Positions 22,774 through 32,969 of a DNA stretch of 64,000 nucleotides are shown here, one piece after another (the stretch's first letter is position 1; the number at the start of each line of letters is the position of its first letter). The stretch lies in NCBI GenBank assembly GCA_009809945.1, contig WTPW01000027.1, forward strand, positions 617,195 to 681,194, given 5' to 3'. A program made the translations under genes and the position numbers. A model generated the notes under the pieces. The model searched no databases. It saw only the letters and a program-made list of their open reading frames with translations, and had not been told where the DNA came from. Origin of the DNA: Gigaspora margarita. Lineage: Eukaryota; Glomeromycota; Glomeromycetes; Diversisporales; Gigasporaceae.

Positions 22774-24105
22774 TTGAATTAGAAACAATAAATAAAGCTA
22801 AAAAAAATGCCCTACTTTATGGTTCAGGTGCATCACCTTTACAAAAACCAATTAGAACTATACATCGATTATCTGATATTCAAGAAAATCAATTTTTATC
22901 TTTTTTTTAAAATAAAGATAATGTTAAAATAAGCTCATACCATGTGGATCCAAAAACAGAATTACTGATTCTATATTTAAGTAATAATAAAAGCAAATTA
23001 TGAAAGAAGTTTAGTGAAATTTATCCAAATGGTATGAAAAGAACTACTTTTATAGCACAACTAAGTAATTCTACAAACTTTAAATACTATGAAGACCTTG
23101 GTGGGCTATGTATAATTTGCAATAATTATAGATATGAAAGTTTTGAAAATTTAGCAAATATTATACAAAATAATATAAATAAAAATGATAAGATTAATTT
23201 ATATATATTATTTTTTATAAGAAATTTACTATTACATTATTACAAATATATAATCAATTACCTTATTAAATAGTATCAGTTCAAAATGTTGGAAAACCTC
23301 AGAAAGCTTAAACGGCATATGAGATAAGGTTATAAAAAAGAATTAATAGTCAGTACAGATGGTAGAGTCAATCATAATCCATGCATTTCCTACTGTTTAC
23401 CTTATGCATTTGGTGAATGCATTTACAACTATGAAACAAGATGCCCCAATTGTGATCAATTGTTTAAAGTCATGGATTCTTTAATTGATTCAATACCTAA
23501 AACTATTTATCCACAAATCAATAAATGCAGAGAACAATTAATATATTACCTTTCATATCAAATGCAAAAAGTATACTTGATGCACAGTTTAAAGCAATAT
23601 TAGCTGAGCTTGATTTGGATAGTGCACTTTTTATTGCAGATTATAAGATGCATATTCTATCTAAATCTGCACATAAAACAAAAAGAGATTTTTTGGAAAG
23701 TGTATCTGGACTTTGTACACAATTTTAGATATACTAAAAGAAATAAAACTAAGGCTGAAAAGAATGAAACCAAGGCTGAAAAAAATAAAACAGATGATAA
23801 AAAAAATAAACCTAAAAATAAAAAAAATAAACCTAAGATAGTTATTCAAGCATATGATCATTGGTCAACAGATACCAAGCAGGATGCTTGGTTTATAGCA
23901 TTAGCATTTGATGGTGTTTTGAGACTATAAACAGAAAACCCAAATATATAAAGATGGTATTTGATAATGGTTCTCATTACTATAACTCTGAACTAATGGG
24001 CATAGTTGGATACTAGTACAAGTGGTACAATATAGAGATTCAGAGCTAGTTGCTTTTAGAACCAGGAGAAGCAAAAACAACCATTGATTTGCATCATGTA
24101 GTAGT
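22774..24105 (+). pseudogene. Multi-copy DDE-like family, C-terminal half, decayed
   Basis: Coding blocks in order: a short segment ending ALLYGSGASPLQKPIRTIHR; KFSEIYPNGMKRTTFIAQLS (the longest frame, 23034-23273); a Cys block AFGECIYNYETRCPNCDQLF (about 23405-23467); FKAILAELDLDSALFIADYK (frame 23525-23728); AYDHWSTDTKQDAWF and, near 23955, VFDNGSHYYNSELM; then EPGEAKTTIDLHH (about 24060). The D in IADYK, the D in FDNG and the acidic residues after EPGEAK could be an RNase H-fold DDE triad. That is my inference; I know of no assigned function. A lysine-rich low-complexity insert sits at about 23735-23835. At least six stops or frameshifts are present. Confidence 0.55.
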
Positions 24106-24339
24106 TAATATATTTTTTTTGTTTGTTTTAACAAGAGTGTCAACAAATTCATTAATCCAATGAGCAATTTCAACAATTAAACTTATATCAAAATAGCTAT
24201 TTTTACCTATTACCTATCTTCTACTTTTCAAAATAAAGTAACAAATAATCTACTATTATTAAAGATATTTGAATAACTTCTATATTATTGCAGACTAGAT
24301 TTCATAATTTCTTAAACTTTTGTTACACCTCTCATCGGC

Positions 24340-24560
24340 AAATTTTATATATAGATATATATCGATTACTAACCAGTAAGATATATATCGATGATCAATA
24401 CCCCTGCCAATTATTATCGATAGTGATAGTAATCGATATATATCTGGTTAATCGATATATATCTACTAGATATATATCGATTAACCAGATATATATCAAT
24501 AATCAACACCCTGCCGATTATTATCAATAGTGATAGCAATTGACATATATCTAATATGAT
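24340..24560. repeat. ATCGATATATATC palindrome cluster
   Basis: At 24429-24495 two arms of about 30 bp (GGTTAATCGATATATATC and complement) meet around ACTAG with a one-base centre. The block CCTGCC(A/G)ATTATTATCRATAGTGATAG occurs twice (24402 and 24510), so the cluster is also a tandem duplication of about 108 bp. A looser relative lies at 26000-26180. Confidence 0.6.
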
Positions 24561-24779
24561 ATCAATTAATAATTATTATATTCACATAATCATGCTCGCA
24601 AAGTTTCGCAATTTATTATAAATTTATTTTTTTTATTTATTATTATTATATATTATATTTTAAATTAAATAATTAATATTTGCAAGTTTTTGCAATTTAA
24701 TATAAAAATTATTTATTTATTATTATTATATATTATATTATATTACATATCTTTATTATATATTATTAGAAAAAAATGA

Positions 24780-25870
24780 AAAACCAAAAAAAAAACCTCT
24801 GAAAAAAATAACAAAAAAAAACAAAAATGAAAAATAGTAATAATTTTTAACTACTTTTGCACTTCATCACATCTACTATTATATTCGCTCATATTCACTA
24901 CTTCTTGCAAAGTGTCAGAGAAGTTAGAGTTGTTATTCTTGTAAGTACCAGAAAAGTTAGATCGTTTTCTTGCAAAGATTCGAAGAAAGTCAGGAATAAA
25001 TAAAATAAAATTAAAAAAATAAGTAAAAAAAAAGAAAAACAAACAAAAAATAAAAATGTAAGCAAACTAAATAAAAAAAAAACAAAGCCTCAAATCTCTA
25101 TTTTCCTGAAGTAAGAGTTCATTTCTTGCAATTCAAAAATTGTTGAAGGTTTTCACATTGTGCCAGAATAATAAAAAAATAAAAATTAAAGAAATAAGTA
25201 AAAAGAAAACAAACAAAAAAAACGAAATGTAAGCAAACTAAATAAAAAAAAAAATAAAACCCCAAATCTCAATTTCTCTAATATAGAGTTTGTGATAGAA
25301 ATTGCTAAAATCAAGTTGTATATATTCTTGCAAAGTGGCAGAAAAGTCTGGGCTTGCTTGCAAAGTGTTGAAAAACCTATGTTATTTTCCTCACAAATTG
25401 GCAGAATATTAAAAAAAATAAAAAAAAACAAAAACAAAAACAAACAATAACGTCAAACAAAAAAATAAATGAAGCACTAACTAAACCTTTATTTCTTTAA
25501 AGAGGTGTTCTTGGAAATTTACAAATTGCTAGAGAAAGCAATTGTGTGTTCTTGCAAAATTTCGAAAAGATGAGTTGGCTTGCGCATAGTTTTGAAAGGT
25601 TGTTAGATTTCCAAAAGTTAGGGTTAGTATTTGTTGTAAAAATAAAATAAAAAAATTAAATAACAATAAAAAAAATAATGAAAAACAAAACAAAACTAAA
25701 CAAAATGAAATGAACCAAAAAAAATATCGAAACGAAAATGAAAACAAAATGAAAAAACAATGTAAAATTGATAGAAGATCTAAATTATAAGCAAAAAAAA
25801 CAAACAAAGATCTAATCTGATCTTGTACCACGATTATCAAAACATTTCGAACCATTTCGAAAATATTAGT
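24780..25870 (+). repeat. A-rich degenerate tandem repeat
   Basis: Alternates A-rich blocks with words such as TTCTTGCAAAGTG, CAGAAAAGTT and GTAAGCAAACTAAATAAA. The last word begins at about 25058 and 25230, and the AATAAGTAAAAA lead-in at about 25018 and 25193, giving a period near 175 bp. The minus-strand open frames (Phe/Leu-rich) come from the poly-purine runs and are not supported as genes. 25871-26183 holds more ATCGATATA-type palindromes and nothing else. Confidence 0.45.
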
Positions 25871-26183
25871 CAAACGCGTTCTTGGTATGATCTAGGGTAC
25901 AGATCTACTGATATAGGTTGATTTTCTATTTTTAAAATATTTCGAAACAATTCNTACTCAGTGATGGTCAAAACATTATGTAATCGTTAAAGATCAGTTA
26001 ATCGTTATATATTATTTCAAATAATTCTGATTATAATCGATTTCTAGATATATAACGATTTAATATAGAAAATGATATATATTGATTTAGATATATATCA
26101 AGTTTTATCCAATTAATTGATATATAATGATATTTTATAATCGATATAAAATGATTAAGTGTTATATATCGATCAATATCTAT

Positions 26184-26891
26184 TGTTGACCTATAGAAAT
26201 TGCTATGAACCACAAAATCGATCATAACTCTTGATCCACCAATCCAAATTGAATAAAACCACCACCATTCAAATCAGCTCACTGAGACGATTCCGACGAG
26301 CTATAGATCATCCCTGTATGACCACTGGATGACAAGATCGGAACCAATAAGTGATCAATCATGTGATCTGTAATTTGATTGGCTAAGCGATTACTGCGGG
26401 CAAAAGCGTCGCTAGTAGCATTTGTAAAATATGTCATATTTGTAGCATATATTCTATATATTTTATTTATTCAACATATATCATTTATTACATATATTTT
26501 ATTTATACTATTTATACTATATATTTTATTAGTAGTAGATATAGCATATATTACACATGTAGTAGATATAGTCTGTTACATTTGTGAAAAAACAAAATGT
26601 ATAAAAGCAGCAGATGTGGACCCCAAGTTCAACATCGAGTCTTCATACTCTTTCACTAATAAATACATTTATTTATTATTTAAATTAAACAATTACTAGT
26701 ATCTTCATATAGTTTTAATTGTAGCCTCTTTCGTAATTGCAAATTGCCAAAAATCTTCTTTGTTAAGTTTTATTAAAAAACGCCTCTCGACTTAGATATA
26801 TCACAGTAACAAGTGAGGTTACACAAAGTGTTCACAGTCTAAGGTCGCTCTAGTTACCTACTATCTTTAAAGAAGTGGATATAGGATAACA
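26184..26891 (+). repeat. 5' LTR
   Basis: 708 bp, TG...CA. Contains an AT-rich zone of TTTATTTATAC words (about 26450-26560) and TATAAAAGCAG (about 26600), a possible TATA box followed by AATAAA-like ACTAATAAATAC. About a dozen scattered differences from the 3' LTR, so the two copies separated fairly recently. Confidence 0.9.
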
Positions 26892-26912
26892 AATTGGTGG
26901 TGACTGTGAGAT
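26892..26912 (+). promoter_or_regulatory. Candidate primer-binding site
   Basis: TTGGTGGTGACTGTGAGA starts three bases past the LTR end; TGG at this place is where a tRNA 3' CCA end would pair. The tRNA was not identified. Confidence 0.5.
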
Positions 26913-26989
26913 ACTTTCTCCACCCTTGCATAGTATTTTGAGAACCTAAAAATTGGATTTTTGACTTCGTGGAACGTTTGCCACTANGA

Positions 26990-27340
26990 AAAGTCAATTG
27001 ATTTTGCTCCGTTTGAGCTGAAATTTTAACTGTATACTCTTTGGAAGAGTCCACATTCTTTCTACTAAGCTTATCTTAGNACGAAAACGCTACTCCNAAC
27101 AAGAAACCTTCGTGACGGCATTTTCTCTCTCTAAAGATTTGAAAAGAAAGAAACGATTGCAACTAAGTAAAGTTGATCAATTTAGATCCGTTTGATCTGA
27201 AATTTTGAGGATATACCCTTTGAGCGATTCCGCATCTTTTCTACTAAGCTTATCATAAGACGAAAATCCCATTGAAAATCGTAAATCGAAGTGACGGCAT
27301 TTTTTGCTCTTTAAAGATCTGCAAAGAAAAGTTTCTCTAC
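26990..27340 (+). repeat. Two-copy leader repeat of the LTR element
   Basis: Two diverged copies about 185 bp apart. Each has GATC-or-TGCTCCGTTTGA-CTGAAATTTT, then CTACTAAGCTTATC, AGACGAAAA (one with an N) and GTGACGGCATTTT, then CTCTTTAAAGATC-type sequence. They lie in the 5' untranslated leader between the PBS and the gag-position ORF, where packaging signals usually sit. The minus-strand open frame 26854-27054 is a shadow. Confidence 0.65.
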
Positions 27341-27503
27341 GATTACATTACACAGAACGAAATCAATCATTGCGAGATAGCCTGTGGATGAAATTTTGCG
27401 ATTTATGCACTATTAGGATTAGAAGAACTTCAGGAACATTCTTCTATTAAGTGACAATACATATTGACTTAAAGAAATATTGTAATATTAATAGATATTA
27501 AAA

Positions 27504-28451
27504 ATGACTTATTGGAAATCACCAAAAGTGACGAAAAATCAATGGAAGTATGAAGAAACATACTATATAAATCAAACCACAAATCAAAGACAAACTCAAA
27601 GACACAACAAGAGAAAAGAGATCCTTGATGAAAACCTAAAAGTAAAAGACCTAGAAAATGAATGTGCAGGATTATATGCAACACTTACTGATGAACAAGC
27701 TTTGGAAGTCCAAGAAATTGTTGATGAAACCTTTGGAAATCAAACTTTTGATAACAGACAAATTCCTAAAATGTTAAAAATCTTTAAGAAGATATTAATT
27801 GAAGTCAAAACAGATTGTAAGCCAAACTATACAGAAGAAAATATTGTATACTTACCTTTCTACATTCAGTTAACTACAGCCCCAGAAAATAAAACCTCTT
27901 CTTCAATAACACCAACTACAGAAGCTTGCCAACCAGAATCACTCAATGAAGCTGTAGATGAAATTCTTGATGCTTACCATATTACAGAAGACCTAAAAGA
28001 AAATGATGAAATTGATCTTGAAGCTATAATTGATGATTATTTAAACATTTTAGACACTTGGACATCAGAATCAAAATCTGTTAAAGCTGATGCTAAAGAA
28101 GATAATCTTGGAACACCTGAACAGCACTTAGAAAATATGGATGATAGTTTGGATAAACAAATCAAACCCAAAGAATTCTGTGATCAAAATGGAAAAACTC
28201 TTGATGAAGCTATTGAAAATTGCAATAGAAAAGTTAATGAGTTTAAGAGAACAATTAAAGATGATCAAGAAAAGATAATGAACCCAGACCCAATTAAATC
28301 TATAGAACCTCGATCTGATGATATAGATCATGTCCTTGACAGTTATTACCAAAATGAAATTAGTTTTAAGGAAAAGGAATATGAAGCACTTACATATTGC
28401 CAAAAGTCTGATGAAGTCGATAAACTAAATGATGATGAAATATCTAGATAG
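27504..28451 (+). CDS. Gag-position ORF of the LTR retrotransposon, 315 aa
   Basis: The only long intact ORF in the element. The first 40 residues are basic and Gln/Asn-rich (KNQWKYEETYYINQ, then RQTQRHNKRKE), and the rest is strongly acidic. No CCHC zinc knuckle or other domain is visible. The acidic region has a self-similar look: EAVDEILDAYHITEDLKEND, EAIIDDYLNILD and DDIDHVLDSYYQNE are variants of one short helical motif. The position directly downstream of the leader suggests a structural or gag-like role, but sequence features do not prove it. The ATG at 27504 is the first in frame after the leader. A host protein picked up by the element is the alternative. Confidence 0.6.
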   Translation: MTYWKSPKVTKNQWKYEETYYINQTTNQRQTQRHNKRKEILDENLKVKDLENECAGLYATLTDEQALEVQEIVDETFGNQTFDNRQIPKMLKIFKKILIEVKTDCKPNYTEENIVYLPFYIQLTTAPENKTSSSITPTTEACQPESLNEAVDEILDAYHITEDLKENDEIDLEAIIDDYLNILDTWTSESKSVKADAKEDNLGTPEQHLENMDDSLDKQIKPKEFCDQNGKTLDEAIENCNRKVNEFKRTIKDDQEKIMNPDPIKSIEPRSDDIDHVLDSYYQNEISFKEKEYEALTYCQKSDEVDKLNDDEISR

Positions 28452-30290
28452 TATTCTACACAATATCCTGCTAGTAACTTCTCTGAAAAATTATTAGAAT
28501 ATTTTCAAGAAATATCTAATGTCTATATACTATATACACTATTCAATCTGCTCCAATGGATAAAAAACCAAACATTTGATCCTGGAGGATTCTATGAACA
28601 AGATAGAAAAATCTTGATATCTCCTCACCCACAAGTCCGATTTTGATAAAATGATTATTATTCAGTACATTTCAGTATATTGACCCAGAATCTTAAAGAA
28701 TTAATACATAGTTGCTTAGAACAAAAACATTTTCTTATATATTTTGATGAAAACCTTTTAACATATATATATTATCTTTAAAAAACGATTTCTTTATTAT
28801 CTTATCTTTAATTTAGTACATTTACCCAAACCAAACCCAAATTCTAATTATACACTACCCACTTCCTAACCTTATTCTAAATTAAAAACATTTCTAACAA
28901 CGTACAAGACCAAAATTTCGTATCTACTACAGTCCATCCAGCAAGATCGCGAATCTACCAAAATCCCAAAGCCCAATTCCCAACATTCTAAATCGCCGAA
29001 ATCCAATTCCACTACATCTGATTCCAAAATCTCAACCCCATCCAAAATTTCAAGATCACGGCTTCATCATATTCTTCGCCGAACCAAATTCGCGCTATTG
29101 AAAAAAAAAAAAGAGAAGAGTTTCAAACGAAAAGACATGTCCCTGAACCTTCGCATGAAAAATGATAGAATTCTATCATCATCATCACGAATGGAACAAT
29201 GAACTAGGATAAGAATCTATTCCGCTTAGCAACCTTACAACTCTTTTTCCCAAGGTTTATCATTTCCAAGTCCAACTCAACGATTACCTCTTCCAATGAA
29301 TTTAATCCACTAACACCCTCGACAAGAACAAGAATGAAAGTCAAGTCCTAAAGTTGAAACATAAAGATCCATGATTAGTACTATACACAAATAGAAACAA
29401 GAAAACAAAAAAAAAACATATTTATACGTATCTCTAAAAACCTGGCTATTGAAATTGTCGACGATATACAACCAATCAACAAATTCTTGAAAAAAATCTT
29501 TGGAAAGATATAACGAAAAGGATCACGGATCCAAATTGACCAATATCGTCAATAATCCTTCCTTCTCGTGTAATTTTAACACTAAAAAAAAATTACCAAG
29601 GAAATTCTGGAGAAATACTTATCTGATATCTGTACAATTCGCGCAACACTGACAAGTTGGTTACAACAGCAACTTTCCCGACCTGAACTTCAGTAATCGG
29701 TCAAGAAAATCAACTGAGTCTAACCCATATAACAAGTACCAAAAAAACCTAGCAACCAAAAGGAGTACAAGACAAAACACAACTATATATAATTCCCCCC
29801 TCAAGATGCCGATTCGTTATCCTGAGGCAAAAAGAAAGAAAATTGTTTTTATTACTTCAAAAAAAATAAAATAAAAATTGTTTACTTATCTCAAACATCC
29901 GAAAGCCTATCCAAGAAGTAACCTGATCCTGGCCACAAGAAGTTACTCAAGGACCTACAACTTTCTTAAAAAGAAAAGGTTTTAATTCAAATAATCGATT
30001 CCCAAGACCCTGACCTACTAAATCTACGTTGAAGACCAAAGCCCAGGACTCCACAAAGAAGAACCGGTAGACCAAGTGCCCATCTACGAAAAGGAAGAAA
30101 ATTAATTAAATAAAAAAATAAAAAAATAAAAAAATAAAGTACTTATGTTGAAAGAAAAAAAACCCCCCAAGACAAGACCCTACCGGAAACAAAACTTACT
30201 GATATCTTTAAATTTAAACGGCAATTTAAAGATACTCTGTGATCTTAGATCCAAATGTGATCGTATTACGTCAAAAAAAAATAATAATAA
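28452..30290 (+). other. Non-coding interior of the LTR element
   Basis: No ORF of note. From about 28860 to 30120 the composition shifts to C- and A-rich (CCAAA, CAAGA, CCCA words), unlike the A+T-only style elsewhere in the window. That fits derivation from coding or other host sequence, but no protein motif could be read in any frame. Confidence 0.5.
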
Positions 30291-30551
30291 AAATATCTAC
30301 ATCGAGATATTTATCCTGGAAATATTTTGAAAGAAGATTATGAACCATATATTACCGATCTAGATTTATCAAAACTGCTTGATAAAAGGAATGAAAAAAT
30401 CGTATCCATAGAGTTTTACCTTACAACGCACCAGAGCTCTCTCAAACAAACCACATACTCGAGCTTAGATATTTATTCATTCGGAATAATCATGAAAGAC
30501 CTCAACCAAATGAAGCAAGACCCAATACTAGAAAATGACTCTAGTACATAA
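30291..30551 (+). pseudogene. Protein kinase catalytic-domain fragment inside the LTR element
   Basis: In one frame from 30291: KYLHRDIYPGNIL (catalytic loop HRD...N), then YITDLDLSK (the DFG/DLG position, here DLD), then after two compensating frame changes RVLPYNAPELS (30413-30445; the APE motif) and YSSLDIYSFGIIM (subdomain IX, D-x-YSFG). These motifs occur in the order and spacing of a Ser/Thr or Tyr-like kinase activation segment. The N-lobe and the rest of the C-lobe are absent. The Gly of DxG is changed and frames are broken, so it is not active. It is in the same orientation as the element. Source inferred: a fungal kinase gene copied by the retrotransposon. Confidence 0.75.
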
Positions 30552-31113
30552 TCGCCCAAGCAGCAAATTCCAATGTACAAGAAATAAAGTCCAGTGCCAA
30601 GTCTCAAACCTAACAAGACCACTCTCAGGTCAAAACTTGCCTCAAACACAAGAACTAATCAAACAAGAATATGACGGCCAAGCTATACTAACAAAGGCAT
30701 AACTAAAGACCTTTACGAACGGCAAGATCTAAACCTATGAACTACTCCAGCACCTGGATCCACGAAACAATCAAATTGAACGATCAAAGACTTCGACACC
30801 GACTACGACGAAGAAGTCTATGAACTTCAAGAAACAACCCCAAGTTCTAAGTTCGGTCCCTATATTAAAGAAAAAAAAAAGGTAACATGAGAGTTAACCG
30901 GAAAATTTAATTTAACATTACACATGATCTTCTAGTGTAACATGGTGACTAGTACATGATGACCGATCGAATATGTACTATAACTCGTGACCGAAACTAG
31001 AGATCGGAGCTACGAAAAATTTATACTAATGATTATTTGCGTTACTTACTTCGAAGCTACATGAAGCATTAAACGAACAATTCGCACATTCTCATGGAAT
31101 TCGAAAATAAGTC
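30552..31113 (+). other. 3' interior of the LTR element
   Basis: At about 30787-30880 a frame reads DFDTDYDEEVYELQETTP, perhaps a further captured coding scrap. Nothing else recognised before the polypurine tract. Confidence 0.35.
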
Positions 31114-31121
31114 CGGGAGAA
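31114..31121 (+). promoter_or_regulatory. Candidate polypurine tract
   Basis: CGGGAGAA immediately before the TG of the 3' LTR, the expected plus-strand priming site. Confidence 0.5.
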
Positions 31122-31818
31122 TGTTGACCTATAGAAATTGCTATGAACCACAAAATCGATCATAACTCTTGATCCACCAATCCAAATTGAATAAAACCAC
31201 CACCATTCAAATCAGCTCACTGAGACGATTCCAACGAGCTATAGATCATCCCTGTACGACTACTGGATGACAAGATCGGAACCAATAAGTGATCAATCAT
31301 GTGATCTGTAATTTGATTGGCTAAGCAATTACTGCGGGCAAAAGCGTCACTAGTAGCATTTGTAAAATATGTCATATTTGTAGCATATATTCTATATATT
31401 TTATTTATTCAACATATATCATTTATTACATATATTTTATTTATTTATACTATTTATACTATATATTTTATTAGTAGTAGATATAGCATATATTACACAT
31501 GTAGTAGATATAGTCTATTACATTTGTGAAAAAACAAAATGTATAAAAGCAGCAGATGTGGACCNGAGTCTTCATACTCTTTCACTAATAAATACATTTA
31601 TTTATTATTTAAATTAAACAATTACTAGTATCTTCATATACTTTTAATTGTAGCCTCTTTCGTAATTGCAAATTGCCAAAAATCTTCTTTGTTAAGTTTT
31701 ATTAAAAAACGCCTCTCGACTTAGATATATCACAGTAACAAGTGAGGTTACACACCGTTCACTGTCTAAGGTCGCTCTAGTTACCTACTATCTTTAAAAA
31801 AGTGGATATAGGATAACA
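31122..31818 (+). repeat. 3' LTR
   Basis: 697 bp. Differs from the 5' LTR by single-base changes, several of them CG to CA (CCGACG to CCAACG, AGCGAT to AGCAAT, GTCGCT to GTCACT). It also lacks about 16 bp next to an N at 31565 and has a small duplication (TTA) in the TTTATTTATAC zone. Confidence 0.9.
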
Positions 31819-31957
31819 CTATATATAAAATTTGCAGATGCTACTTTTAAGTATATAGTCTAATTAGTATAATATATAATTACTTTTTAAAGATAACACA
31901 TGCCATAAAATGATATTTATGAATCAGATACAATATAGAAACAGGGGATGATATTTG

Positions 31958-32425
31958 TGAGATGGCTAAAGATTTATCAAAAACTTTAATAGCAAATATA
32001 GAACCAAATCACAATAATATAGCTATTGAAAAAACTATTAATGAAGATATAAAATCAAAAATTCAAAAACAAAAAGCAAGACAATTAAAGGGATTTCTAG
32101 GTTGTTTTTTTGGAAATGGCCTTTAGAAGATAGGTATAGTGGATATATTTGCGCATGCCCATTGTCTCATTTTGGAGAATGGAATAATTTTTTCTCTGCA
32201 TACTTAAATTAGCTTTTGAATATTCCACTTTATAAGCTACAACCAACAAAATCAGAGCATACGATACCAAAATCTGCATGAACAATTTCAGTAGATACAA
32301 AGCTCATTGAGTATTACACATCATTCAACAAATTCAGCAAATTCTCAAATTTGAAACTAAAATAGTATACTTTGCTTACTCTAGTTGAAGAAAAATATGA
32401 TGAAGTTAAGAACAATATATATTAC
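31958..32425 (+). pseudogene. Unrecognised decayed coding sequence
   Basis: Not recognised. A frame starting MAKDLSKTLIANIEPN runs about 47 codons to QLKGFLG, then a frame change gives FWKWPLEDRYSGYICACP and EWNNFFSAYLN, then further pieces to EEKYDEVKNNIYY and a stop. Three or more internal stops. It lies just outside the 3' LTR. The minus-strand frame 32097-32300 is a shadow. Confidence 0.35.
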
Positions 32426-32661
32426 TAATTTATATACAAAGTAGTTCTAATTGTTTAAAAGAAAAAACATGATAGATAACAGTAAATAATATAGTTCTAA
32501 TACATATATATTTTATTTCTACCTTTTATTCAAAATATCCAATCAATTTAACTAGATTCTATAGTTTTAATTGCAATTCCTAAGTATGTTATGCAAAAGA
32601 ACTAATAAATATTATAATTACTTCACCCATTAACTGACTTTTTTACTATAGTATAATAGAT

Positions 32662-32969
32662 GTAGAATTTCTGTTGACTAAAGGGTGGGCATTAAAAGGT
32701 AACCAAAAGTTAGATAAGAGGTGGTACTAGAATTAAAAGAGATATAAAATCTATGTTAGAATGTTTTTTTTTTTATACGGAAATCAAAGAAGTGAAGAAA
32801 GAATGAGCACAAAGGCTATGCATTGTGAGCTCCTATAATATGCTAAAGGTAGCAAACAAGAATAACAGGAAATTCTAAAATCCAAACAATACAAAATTGG
32901 TTAAATTCATATGCTCAAACCTTTAAAAAAAGGGCAACAGAACACAAGCTTGAATTAGCAAATAAATAA
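32662..32969 (+). pseudogene. Decayed fragment of a repeat-encoded protein
   Basis: Reads EFLLTKGWALKGNQKLDKRG then RIKRDIKSMLECFF, with frameshifts, and ends WLNSYAQTFKKRATEHKLEL ANK-stop. I have a memory of similar C-terminal segments (GWALK...QK) in Rhizophagus repeat proteins; not verified. It is too short to name. Confidence 0.35.

Larger units (their letters stand above)
26184..31818 (+). mobile_element. Non-autonomous LTR retrotransposon with captured host sequence
   Basis: Two LTRs of 708 and 697 bp in direct orientation bound a 4.2-kb interior. Both start TGTTGACCTATAG and end GGATAACA (TG...CA). CTAT flanks the whole at 26180-26183 and 31819-31822, a 4-bp TSD (5 bp would be usual). 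Directly after the left LTR comes TTGGTGGTGACTGTGAGA (candidate primer-binding site), and GGGAGAA precedes the right LTR (polypurine tract). The only long ORF sits in the gag position (27504-28451). I find no protease, reverse transcriptase, RNase H or integrase, so it must rely on a partner element. A protein-kinase fragment lies at 30291-30551. Confidence 0.85.

Noticed and set aside
25186-25873. Membrane proteins encoded on the minus strand (Phe/Leu-rich frames)
   Set aside because: They are translations of A-rich tandem repeat blocks; hydrophobicity follows from T-rich codons.
27469-28403. Minus-strand frames under the gag-position ORF
   Set aside because: Short, hydrophobic and antisense to a 315-codon intact frame.
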